Shown here one piece after another: positions 38,544-52,717 of a DNA stretch of 64,000 nucleotides. How positions within the stretch are numbered: the first letter of the stretch is position 1; each line of letters starts with the position of its first letter. This DNA is from Trichoplax adhaerens. Taxonomy: Eukaryota > Placozoa > Uniplacotomia > Trichoplacea > Trichoplacidae. The position numbers and the translations under genes are program-made. Location of the stretch: contig NW_002060946.1 of NCBI RefSeq assembly GCF_000150275.1, positions 3,571,035-3,635,034 of the forward strand, given 5' to 3'. Below the pieces are notes generated by a model. It saw only the letters and a list, made by a program, of their open reading frames with translations, had not been told where the DNA came from and did no database searches.

Positions 38544-39195
38544 CCTGGAAAATACTCAACCAATTGACTCTATAGAGCCAAGCTTAACGAATAAATCCAT
38601 TTCCAAGGAGGCAAAGTTTTTCGGAAAATATTGATATCAATCTAATAATTTACTTTTTCCCTGATAACTTACAGCTTGTAAAATAAATTATATTAATTGT
38701 ACTATTAGGATAAATAATTAGTGATTGTACAGGTATTTTGAAAAAATTTGACTTTATTTAACTCGCGTTAATACATTTTTACATCATCTATACGATAAAC
38801 TTTCATAAATTATTGAAAACCTGAAAAACAAGTATGACTTATGGTCGTATTAAAAAGAAATAAACGATATCTTTTAAACGAGTACTATGATTTCACAGAA
38901 TTTGTATCATTGATGAAAGTATCTATGTATTTATCTACTGTGCTACAATACAAGTTATTAAATAATTACAAGTGTTGCCTGTCATAGTTTATAAATAAAC
39001 TGCCTACCTATCTTTGCAGTAGCTTTAAGTAGGTATTGCATTTTCAACTTAACACACTGTCATTTAAGATGTAATAATGTATTTTTTATGTCCACTTACA
39101 GTACAGCGATGTTTTAAATTAACCAGTTACGCCTATTTTGAAATTTATTGACTTATTAAATCACGCAAATACGTAATCTATGTTTTTTTTGATGT
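38544..39195. other. BLOC1S4 3' flank
   Basis: AT-rich DNA after the BLOC1S4 stop, probably including its 3' untranslated region. No exon or repeat was recognised. Confidence 0.45.
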
Positions 39196-39199
39196 ACGT

Positions 39200-40760
39200 G
39201 TTTAGTAGTTCATGATATAGACGACGTATTGAGAGCTCACGGTGCCTGTGATACATTTATAGCTCATTTAAGTAGCATTTGCAAACTCTACATAAAGCCA
39301 ACCTGTAAATACGCAGCCTATGATACATCTAGTAGTACTGGTAGGTCATAGCATACAGTGCATGATGTCTTTAGCAATTTTATAATATACATACAATATA
39401 TTTAGAGCTGCTACTGATATCCAGACTTCATATTGTACTCGGTGCATTTAGTAGAATCCAATTATCATAGTAAATAGGCACTTTAGTACACGGTATAAAG
39501 TTACTGAGCCTCTGACAGGTCTATCAAATGGTAATACTATCTGTTAAATGAGCACATTATCGTAAACCGTCAGCAAAGCGACGGGAGTTTGTACTAGTAA
39601 TACTAATTTTAAAGCAGCACTCGGCCTGTAAACCCGGATAAAGTACATGATAGGCATTATTAAGAAATAGAGGCTATAATCCTATTATGATGAGCTAGAC
39701 CCGTTATTGTATTGCACTGGTAGTATTTGTAATATGTATATCCAGTTACTAGTGTTATACAATTAATATATGATGCATTTAACAGTTCCTGATGTAGAAG
39801 ATGTACACTTGTACAGTATTTACTCAATACTATTTACAGCTCCCAATAAATACGTATTCGATCTATTTAGACCTCATGACGCACGTAGTGAACTTAGCAA
39901 TCATAAGTTAACATTTGCAAACTGCTGTGTAGTGCTAACGATGAAATACGTAGTCAATGATATTTACAGTATGATACCTCTACTACCTTGGATCATCACA
40001 CGGATATACTGTCCAACATATGGTGTATTTAACAATCTGTGATGTTGATGATAGATTGAGCAGATAGAGAAAAAGAGCGAATAAAGAGTGCAACTTGTAA
40101 TGCTTAAAACTGTGTGAAGTTATATTGGACTACAGTAGTAATTAGATTATTAGCGCTTACGATGTACAGTACATGTACATGAGTCAACATCTGCGAACTG
40201 CTGCATGCAGTAGTACCAGATACCACTAGATACTATATAGTATCTATAGACCAATTACAGTATATGGCTGTATGCTGTAGTATCTAGAGGTTCATGATAG
40301 TACCAACGTGTAGATATACATAGTCAATGATATTTCTAGTAGGTCATAGCAAACTGTATTATAATTATGCTTAGCAGTTGGTGTACACACGTAGCGAAGT
40401 AAAGAATGTGGCAGCCCACAAATGGACATCTGTAAACTATTACCAGTAACTACGGAGTCCATGATACGATGATAGATTCGTCTATCTAGTATGACACATT
40501 TAGCAGTTGATGAAATATATGTAGAGCTGATGGTGTATACGATGATGCATTCAGTAGTCTACGAGTTGTTACTGTCAACATTAGCAAACTACCAGATGGT
40601 GCCAACGGGCGTTGAAACCCCTTGACTGCTAAATATATCGATGGTGTTTACTTCTTTCAGAATGGATGATTATATGACGTATTTAATAGTCCATGATGTA
40701 TTTAATGACTTTGAAAGCTTTTAATTATACTGTAGTCGTTCATTTTAGAGCTATTCAATA
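39200..40760. repeat. Strongly decayed repeat field
   Basis: Several short landmarks recur irregularly: GCATTTGCAAACT and variants (ACATTTGCAAACTGCTG, ACATCTGCGAACTGCTG, ACATTAGCAAACT), CAGTTCATGATGTA-like words, and ATACGTAGTCAATGATATTT (near 39950 and 40315). They are spread over about 1.5 kb. The order is partly kept, which suggests an old tandem array now degraded. Open frames here (for example 39770-40042) contain the repeat words and look accidental. Confidence 0.5.
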
Positions 40761-40879
40761 GTCCGATGAGGATTATTGACCGATTTGGACGCTGGAAAGC
40801 GCCACTAGAGAGCTCCAACTGCTAGCCCACACATGGAAAGCAAACGTGTCAAATGGACTGTTCTGATCGCAGTACTACG

Positions 40880-41012
40880 CATGTGCGATGCGTTTTTTGT
40901 TTATATAAGGTGGGTATGTCCCTAGGCAGCCACTTAAAAGCCATCAGCTACACAAGTACCCAAACATGGCTTCTATTGATAGTAAATTAACCACGAATAC
41001 GGATTTTGTATG
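40880..41012 (+). promoter_or_regulatory. Orphan promoter-like site with TATA box
   Basis: A sharply different, G+C-richer patch contains TACGCATGTGCGATGCG (about 40875-40891), which resembles an NRF1-type palindromic site. About 20 bp downstream is TTTATATAAGG (about 40901-40911), a good TATA box. An ATG at about 40966 then opens MASIDSKLTTNTDF followed by a GT that could be a donor. I could not find a second exon, so either a short-exon gene starts here or this is a relic. It is 2.4 kb upstream of the threonine dehydrogenase start and could also serve a 5' untranslated exon of that gene. Confidence 0.3.
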
Positions 41013-43336
41013 ATAAACTATAGGCTCAATCCGTCAAGCGTATGATTCATCGTCGTCTACACTATACAAAAGTCTATTTTATCAAGTAGCGTTTGAGTAG
41101 TAAAAGTCGAAAGCATCACGTTATCCCATCATCAATATATATTTAATCGATATAGTAAATAGAAAGAATAAAATTCATCGAAAAGCCCACGGGAGAACTT
41201 AGCTAGTCTTACAGCCATTGATCGACTGGCAAATTTCATCGACTAGTAGCAAGACGGAAAATACTTGGCCTAACATTACCCCTCAAGCCTGAAATTAAAC
41301 CATTATTAGAGCAAGGTAATCGATTATCATGATGTAAAATTGCGATGGTTAAAACTAATTTTCATCGCTCGGTTTCATGCTTAATCATCGTCAAGGAGAC
41401 TGTTGTACAATTAGAGTAAATTGATTACACGTTCCATCTCATCTTGGAGAGCATCACTATCGTGTCGAGATGATCATCAACAATCTTTGCAAGCAAGGCT
41501 TACGTACTTTACATTGTTTATGATGATATGTTGTGAAAATGAATTAAACGTGCACCATGGTTCTTCATTCGCGCATAATAGAATCTTCTCTTTACCTTAT
41601 CCGGGAATCGAATTCTACATGGTTATTGGTTTGCAATAGGGCCTATTAAATAGAAACCACAACTAGATATAGTATAATGATTGCTAGTAATCGCTATATT
41701 TCTTATACGACATCTTCTAAAAGTGAAATTGATGGGTGATAAAAATGATCATTCGGCCTTGCTTTAGCAACCATTCTGTCCACCCATTAGCAACTGCCCT
41801 CTTTAATAATGAAACAATAATGGAGTCATCAAGTGTGGTATAGTAAAAGGCATACATTACTCGAAATGGACTACGTAGAAATTTCGAGTAGTCCTTCGTA
41901 AAGCTTTTATTGTATCTACTCTCTAGATAGGATAAAATTAGATCTGATGTACGGTAGATCAGAAATCATCGTCCACGCTTCGATGCTAGCCAATGATTCC
42001 CATCATACTGTTCGATCCATCAACAACTCCTATCGTATAGTAAAATGTATAGACAACAATGGAGTTATTAAGCGGGGCATAGCACAGCTTTGATGGTGTA
42101 GACGATCAAAATGGTGTAAAATGAGATATTTAATAGAATAGAAATTGTCGTTAATATCGCTATCCTAAACAACATATCGTATTATTCCATCAGTTAAGAA
42201 TTGCCTTCTTTCACAAATTGAAACGCTACACTTGATCCTGCAACTTTCTCAATTTCGAAAGAGCTATCACGCCATACAGATCGATTTCAACTAGCATAAA
42301 ATGAGTTATAATATAGAATAAAAAGTATCTTTGAATAGCTCTATCCAATACTTTACTAGTACTGTAATATCATGAATAATGACTAAAAGCACACTTATGT
42401 TGCTATAGTAAGATCTACTTTCAACACGAGTTGTTTAAATATCACTCTTCAGCCAAACTGAAAAAGACGTAGCCATAAGTAAAATTGACCAGTTTTCTGC
42501 TAATTGAACCATACCATCTTTCTCTTCACCTTGTATCGTCAATTTTATAACCTCACGGCTGTATTTTACTCTTATTGCAACACTTTTATTTTGTTAATGA
42601 TGCTGTACTGTAAATAATTCAAAAAGAGATCGAACAGTCTACGGCTGCAGACAATTTTCAGTTGTTGCACTAGTAATTTGTCAAATAATATCCATTCCAA
42701 TTCCATACCATAATTTGTACGAGTTGAATAAACCAATAAATCTAATGGCAATCAATTTTAAATAAATCTAATTATGCTAGCAGATGTTGAAACATTTTAC
42801 TAAAGCATTGACTCCAATATCCTGTTATTAAAACAATTTATATTCATTTTCCCATCATGTCTACGGTAGACGGTCTAGCACGCAACGAAATGTTTTTACA
42901 ACGTAATCTCTTCGATTTTTTTATCTTCATGCGCTAGCTTACTGTAGTTTCGTTTAGGAAAGTCCACTTTTTACTACAACTAATTTAAAGTCATGGATAT
43001 TCATTACTTCCTGACCATCTTACAGTACTGGATATGATCATTTTATCTCATAATTCTATGATATAATAATTTTAAACGCTGATAAAGATAAAATATTGCA
43101 TGTCAAGTTTTATTTGCTTCTCTATTCAACCTCGTACTACCAACTAATCGTTAAGCTAAAGTGTTGAATACAATTCTTTGCAAATGGTCTATTCGTTCCT
43201 TATACTCATTCGTTGTAAATCATGGATAAGAAATCTATGTCAATTATTTTACTTCTGGTAGATTATCGTAATAACACATTGTTTCTATTTCCATAGGATT
43301 CGTTATAGCCTTAAGATATAGGAAAGATCAATCAGT
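41013..43336. other. Intergenic DNA upstream of threonine dehydrogenase
   Basis: No exon could be supported. A TACAGTACTG word lies at 43021-43030, about 300 bp before the TDH start, and further TACTGTA-type words occur at about 42360 and 42604. Diverged pairs of short segments (for example around 41650-41720 and 42125-42330) hint at old duplications but are not clear enough to delimit. Confidence 0.4.
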
Positions 43337-46573
<3,237 letters not shown>

Positions 46574-48214
46574 TAATCTTAATTATTTTTAATTCGTAAC
46601 AGATGATGTTCTTGGCTTAAAATGATTTTACGTTGATGGTGGCAGTTAATCCTACTATTATTAGAAAGTTACCTTTATTGTAAATGTGGTTAAGTATGGA
46701 AGCATGCACTATTGTTTTTAGCTCTTACTCCAATTTGTCGAACAATAAGCCTTTAATCGTGTATAATTGACTGCTAATGCCGTCTAAAAATACGTTAGAA
46801 ATCTTTTATTGTATATCTTTTTATATTGTTGCTAATTTTATTTGTGAACTATATTATATTTTAAACTAACAAACAGTCGAATTTCTGTTTGTATATTAAT
46901 CGAGAAGATAATATTTATGTTCTATCTTACCTGTTTCTCCTATTAACTCACTAAAATATTATTGTTGTATTAAAGATTCGTTAACTAAATTTTATGTTCT
47001 ATTAGCTCAAATTCTTGTAACGATACTTCATCGAGCTCCTTCTGTACGAGCTAAAAGCCGTTTACATAGAATTATCAAGCCTACAAACCGTTTGATCTTT
47101 TAGCATTGAATCGATTCAAGCCGTTGTTAACTTAATATCTAATGTACAGCGTATAGTGGCATGCTACTCAATCACGATTAGCTCTTTTAATATGAAATCG
47201 ATTCAAGCTGTCGTTAAATCAATATCTACTGCATAGTATATAATGGTATTCTGCTCAATCACTATATCAGTTTGTCTCACAATCTTTAAGGCTAGATAGG
47301 ATTGATCCATCCCGTGATATTATAGAATGTATGTACTACATTCGGCAGAATACATAACAATTGTCGTAACCTACATATTATATAAATAAGTATCGTTATC
47401 TATCAGGCAAGGTCCTTCACAACTATAAGGTCATATCTTTGATTATAATTACTATCCTTGCAATATAGTTCATAAAAAGCTTAAATTTTTATTGCAAGTG
47501 TCATTCACAAACCATCGTAAATGCTATTAAAAGAGTCGAAATTACAACATTATCCATTCAGGAAACATCGTGCATCAAGCCTAATAAGTACTAAAGTGCC
47601 AAGAAAATCATAAAATAACATATATTATTGCTATTGCGATGAAGTAGGTACGCGTACTTATCGCATCTTAGTATTTGGCTGAAACCGATACTAAATGTGA
47701 TAATTTGTTGATGTCGACTACACCAAAATGTATTTAACATTAATGTACTAATATTTGCAATCACTTAACAATCCTGTACGAACAGAGTATGAGTATGTGA
47801 GTGGTTCGCGCCAAGATATATAGCAAAAATATTAAAATTCGGTGAATTACAAATATAAGACAATAGCAGTCTTCATTTTAAATCTGCAAAGCCACTTTCT
47901 AAATTTGGAATACTATGCAAGTAAAATTTTGTATTGTTTCCTATACAATTCTTAGACTTAAAATAACCAAAACTATTAAAGGATGAGTGTGTGATATGCC
48001 CATATTCATATTACGTATAGACTTCTGAAGAAAACAATCACAAAAAATGAGTTATTTCAGAATTTTTTCTTGTGCGGTAGTTGCCGGATATGTATAACTA
48101 CATATCACGCGACGACCAGTACGTAAAGAGAAAATAAACCGAACTTCTTACAATCTTCATCAACAAATACATTTAAAATATAGTTAATTAATCAAATAAG
48201 AATATGATAACAAA
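46574..48214. other. Convergent intergenic region TDH / MVD, with an 87-bp duplication
   Basis: Both neighbours end here, so it should contain their 3' untranslated regions. No exon was seen. TCGATTCAAGC(C/T)GT starts at 47111 and again at 47198. The matching blocks run about 47104-47190 and 47191-47280, including ATATCTA-TG-A-AG-GTATA-TGG-AT and CTCAATCAC, which makes two diverged tandem copies. Confidence 0.55.
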
Positions 48215-51200
48215 TTAGCACTTTGGCAGACCATCACCCCCGAGAAGACTTTCATTATCATCTAATATAACACGTGGTCCACTACCGACCTGAAAGATTT
48301 TAGTAAATGGAGAAAACAAACTCTTACAAAACTTTACAAGTTCAATTACCAAATACTGTAACATCATGCTAATAATCTTATAAAGTCCAAATATAATGAA
48401 TGCCACAATACCCGAGTATGGATAATTCCAGTTAGACTGCCAGGGATTGGATCTAGACAGATGGTATTTTCGATTTCCTTACATATTCCAAAAGTCAACA
48501 TTCAAAAACATATTCCCAGAAGTTACATCAATGTACGATAATAACTGACACATGATCATTATCTAGCAAATTAGGTACAATACCTTTGGAAATTCTTTTA
48601 CATCAGAGTAGTTCGATAATCCTTGAATATAGCTAAATAGATCAAGCAACAAGTCAATACATTGCAAAGAAACAGACTCAAATCTACTTCAACTTAGAGA
48701 TTACAAAAGCAATATAAGAAAAGTAATGACCAGGATATGCTGTAAAGTACCTATCATGATTTTCTGTGCATGGAAAATAATGACATACTGCAGATAGAAT
48801 TTGCGGTACATCTTTTGCTAGAACATATAAAACAGCATTTGGCCCAGCATCAAACGTATAACAAGCCTGCGATGGAAATACAAACCATACTTGAATAAAA
48901 TGAAGCCTTCATCAATCATTTACAAAGCTTTATATGTACATTATTAAGTGTACCTTATACTCTCCACAATATTGATTAAAATGCGTTATCAATTGAACAA
49001 TCTTATGTGAAATATCGTTCATATAGGCTATGGGTGGATAGGTATCCAGACAAACAGCATGGAACTGATTACTATCCTACGAAATGAAATTGATACACTC
49101 TTATCTTATAAGTATAAAGCAATTAATCGATTTCGTAGATTTAAATTATTCCAATTTTTCTCTATACAAAATAAAAAAACCTTCATCGTAATCTCGGCAA
49201 ACGCTTGATAATTTTTCTGTTGGATTGCGGTCTCCATTTCTGTCATGAGTTTAGGAACCAAGCTCTCAGCGCGATACTAAAAAGAAACAGTCAATATGAT
49301 GCAACTTCATCGATTTTATTATTATTCTAAAAAATCACAAACCTTTAATAATTTACTTGTTTTCACACTAGTCTGCATTCCAGATGTACTGCTTACTCCT
49401 TTCTTTTTATCACTTACCTATATATTCATTTTAAAAAAATGCATAAATCTACATTATTCATATTTACAAGGATTTTATTAATTAAGCGGCTATTGCAGAA
49501 ATTTGAATATCGCCGTAATTAGTTAGTGACTCACAACTAAAATGAGGACTTCCATTTCAGGCCAGTGCGACTCAGGTGTAACCTAATTCATATTAAAAAT
49601 ATATAACTTCCATGACGTTTATCCCGGTTTATACTCCATCATTAACGTCGTCTAACCTGAACAGCAATACTATCTGATCCATCGCTTTTATTCCCCATTT
49701 CCCACTTTACAAATCCACCGTACATACTTCTACAAGCACTACCTGAACCTTGTCTAATGGTAAATTGTATTTTAGTAATTCCTAGGAAAGGTTAACCGCA
49801 ACTATAACAAATATATAAGTCAATCTTGCCTTGCAATCATGGATAAGTCATCTTTAAGGTCATGCAATCGGCCGAGGGTATAGACTAGATTTAGATTAGA
49901 TAGAATAGTGAATTAACAAAGGTAACTAGTAGAACCTTCTTTGTATTCAAAGTATTCACCTAAACAGGCATATCCAGCAGCAGAAGATGCTAATCCAGCA
50001 GCCGTAGGAAAATTATTAACCGAACAGATGTGATAATGGCAGCCTTCTATTTCACTACCACACCTACTTCTAACTGTAGTCCATTTTGATCAGATCATTA
50101 ATTACTAGTTAAGTTAATGGCACGAAATTATGAAAAAGTAGCAATAAGTACCCAATAATTTTAGTATCATACTTGTACCGTAACATCAAAATTCTACGAG
50201 ATTCATATTACAGATAAAATACTGGTAGAGAATACGTATTCCGCGTCTAAGCTGAATTAATGTACACACATGAAGAGCAACTACATTTTACAATAGGTAC
50301 TGCAACATCACAAGAAGTAAATACAGTAAGAATATATTAGTTTACTTTGGTGTTCATTATGTGATAAACTCACCCTCTCTCAAGCAATTTTGTAACCTTT
50401 TACCAGTCGCGTCTTGTTCCCTTTAATAGCACAGGATAAAGATAGGTATTAAATTAGCAAAACATCCAATTTACATCACTCTACAATTAATTGATTCTAT
50501 AGCTACCTAATAAACAAGTGAACGGTACATACCAAGTGTATATTTACAAAATACTTAGTATAAGAGTTGGTAGTACTGTAATAAGATATTAATAATAGCT
50601 TCAGAAGTCATTCCTTGACATTATACATACTTTCCATTAATCCATAGTCGATCACGTTGGAATGATTTACTTATTGCAATAGTGGTTTTTGCACACATCT
50701 ATTATTAATTAATTAAAACAACTGCGGGTAAGTATAGGAAATTATTGCATTGTGCAGCAGTACAATTACTATAGAATTTTTCGTTTGTGTAAGTTTGATA
50801 TATGCCAATCTTAGCAAATACTTGTCGCTACAGTACACTACTACCATTATATCATTACATAATTTAACTGATGATAACAAATATGTTCGTATTAATGTTT
50901 AATGATGCCGAATAAACATCTTTGTAATATCTTAGGTTGACCTGATCAGTACTCAAAGTACCACTTAGGGAAGAATTGATAGGCAAAATTAAATTTTCAT
51001 CTCGTTTTCCCCCTATAATAGACGTATGAAAGAGTAAATACTTCAAGGTTAGGATTGATAGTAACTTATTACCACTATTAATATCATCCTATATAGTAGA
51101 AAAAGGTACTTCTAAACGATATAGTTTTGATGTTACGAATTGAATGTATAACCACTATTGATATCATCTTATACAGTGAAAAAAAGATGCCTCTAATACT

Positions 51201-51517
51201 GGAGGATTGCTCATAACCTATCTATCTATCTATCTATTGCTACTGTATATCATTCCTCAGCTAGCTAGTACAATTTTATCTAGACGTCAACCATCTACAC
51301 ACTATGCAATCCAAATGCATACACAAGAAATTTAATCGATCCATTATAAAAAGTTGACTGTACAAAGTATAAACTTTATCCATGCATGAATCCATGGTAA
51401 CGTGCATTGATCCATCTGCAATCCATCATGGATGCAGTTTTCAATTTTCAACTTACAATATTTGACGACAGCAATATTCACTGGTGCAATACACGTTGCT
51501 TGCTTTCTATCTGCCAT
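48215..51517 (-). CDS. MVD: Diphosphomevalonate decarboxylase
   Basis: Fifteen minus-strand exons could be read, in order: 51517-51457, 51012-50942, 50698-50631, 50420-50374, 50046-49960, 49884-49830, 49753-49657, 49582-49535, 49417-49343, 49276-49181, 49076-48954, 48866-48751, 48632-48584, 48477-48412, 48289-48215. They join in phase to about 377 residues (human about 400). Diagnostic blocks are [52 protein letters not shown] (the GHMP-kinase ATP-binding loop), [60 protein letters not shown] and a C-terminal [15 protein letters not shown]. The enzyme converts mevalonate 5-diphosphate to isopentenyl diphosphate with ATP, the last step of the mevalonate pathway. The intron at 49754-49829 has a GC donor. 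The stretch after LREE is about 20 residues shorter than in other species, so one small exon between 50047 and 50373 may be missed. Confidence 0.95.
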
Positions 51518-52205
51518 TTTTACTGTATTTACATCTAGCGTGCCCAATTTAAGAGCTTTGAATGTGTTGTTAAACTTGATCGGCCAAGGCGAATAGAGCT
51601 TTGGACTGGTAGGCCAGCTGGTTTGCTGCCGCAAGTTCTTGAAGTGAGGCACCTGGTGCTGTAGAAAGTTGGTCTCTCGGTAGAGCTCGATTATAGACTA
51701 TGTAGGTACTATTACAGTAGCTTTGAAGATAGGGTATAGTATGGAACAAGGGCGCGTTACAATTTTACACAGACAGCTGTACTAACAGCCGAGTAGACTA
51801 GCCGTGGCCTTTAATAGTGTCTACAGTATTGTCCAGTCTAGCCCGTAGTAAAACAGATGTCACTTGTAGCCTATACTGACTAGCACTAGCTAGGCACGCT
51901 ACAGTGACATCTATTTTAATGCAATATACTGGCTTCTGGTAAGATCGCTAGCAAATAGAATGTCATTGGAGCGTGCCTTTAGTACTGCCGAGAACCCATC
52001 GCTACAGGTGACACTATTTTGGCTTCTGCACGCGACGCCTATGGGGCCGCTGGGCAAGCTGCATCCTGTTGCTGCTTGTGCTGTAGCCTTAGACTACTGC
52101 AGCTGCTTTCTAGAATTAAATAAGTCATAGTCTCCTTTCACATAATTTCTATTTCCTACGATTCATAGAATGATGCTCGTTATATTCCTTTCGAGTAGTC
52201 GATAG
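51518..52205. promoter_or_regulatory. Divergent upstream region, MVD / NBN
   Basis: Start codons of MVD and NBN are 1.2 kb apart, head-to-head. This MVD-proximal part is G+C-richer than its surroundings. It has scattered TACAGTA-type words (about 51713 and 51821), and GCTAGC/CTAGC words near 51880-51950. No TATA box was recognised. The NBN-proximal part is the 196-bp duplication listed next. Confidence 0.4.
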
Positions 52206-52592
52206 TTTAAAACAGAGTAGAGTCGAACTCTGTAGGCAATGGTTTGGCCATGAGCTCTAGATGGTATACTGTACCGTACCGTTCCGGACCGTGTCGTGCC
52301 GTTCCGTTCCGTACTTACATGAGCATCGTTCGACTCCAGTCTAGGTGCGGATCTCCAGTAAACTGCCTAAAACAGGCCAGAAAAGCCATACTGTACTCTA
52401 ATTTAAAACAGAATAGAGTCGAACTCTGTACTGTAGGCAATGGTTTGGCCATGAGCTCTAGATGGTATACTGTACCGTACCGGTCCGGCCCGTTCCGTTC
52501 CGTACTTACATGAGCATCGTTCGACTCCAGTCTAGGTGCAGAATCTCCAGTAAACTGCCTAAAATAGGCCAAAAAAGCCATACTGTACTCTA
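52206..52592. repeat. 196-bp tandem duplication upstream of NBN
   Basis: TTTAAAACAGA(G/A)TAGAGTCGAACTCTG begins at 52206 and again at 52402. The two copies are nearly identical to their ends at about 52400 and 52592 (AAAGCCATACTGTACTCTA). Each contains TATACTGTACCGTACCG(G/T)TCCGG, a run of alternating CCGT/CCGTT words, and a CATGAGCATCGTTCGACTCC block. One copy differs mainly by small indels in the CCGTT run. Apparent open frames on both strands (for example 52244-52513 and 52315-52581) simply repeat the same peptide and are artefacts of the duplication. Confidence 0.9.
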
Positions 52593-52717
52593 GAAGTCGA
52601 TCTCAACAACCAGTATCCTAGCTCTTCTCTCCTTTCGTGTCCATAGTGATAGCCTGATTTTAGCGACCTCCATCGCTTGCACGCTCAGCTGGAAAAGCTT
52701 GCATTTATCTCACTAAA

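Noticed and set aside
50047-50373. Possible extra small MVD exon
   Set aside because: A 24-bp in-phase candidate exists near 50230-50250 (DAEYVFST), but it does not resemble the family at that point. It is left open rather than called.
52244-52581. Open frames on both strands with repeated peptides
   Set aside because: The peptides repeat because the DNA is a 196-bp tandem duplication. Frames on both strands are open only because of the duplicated stop-free unit.
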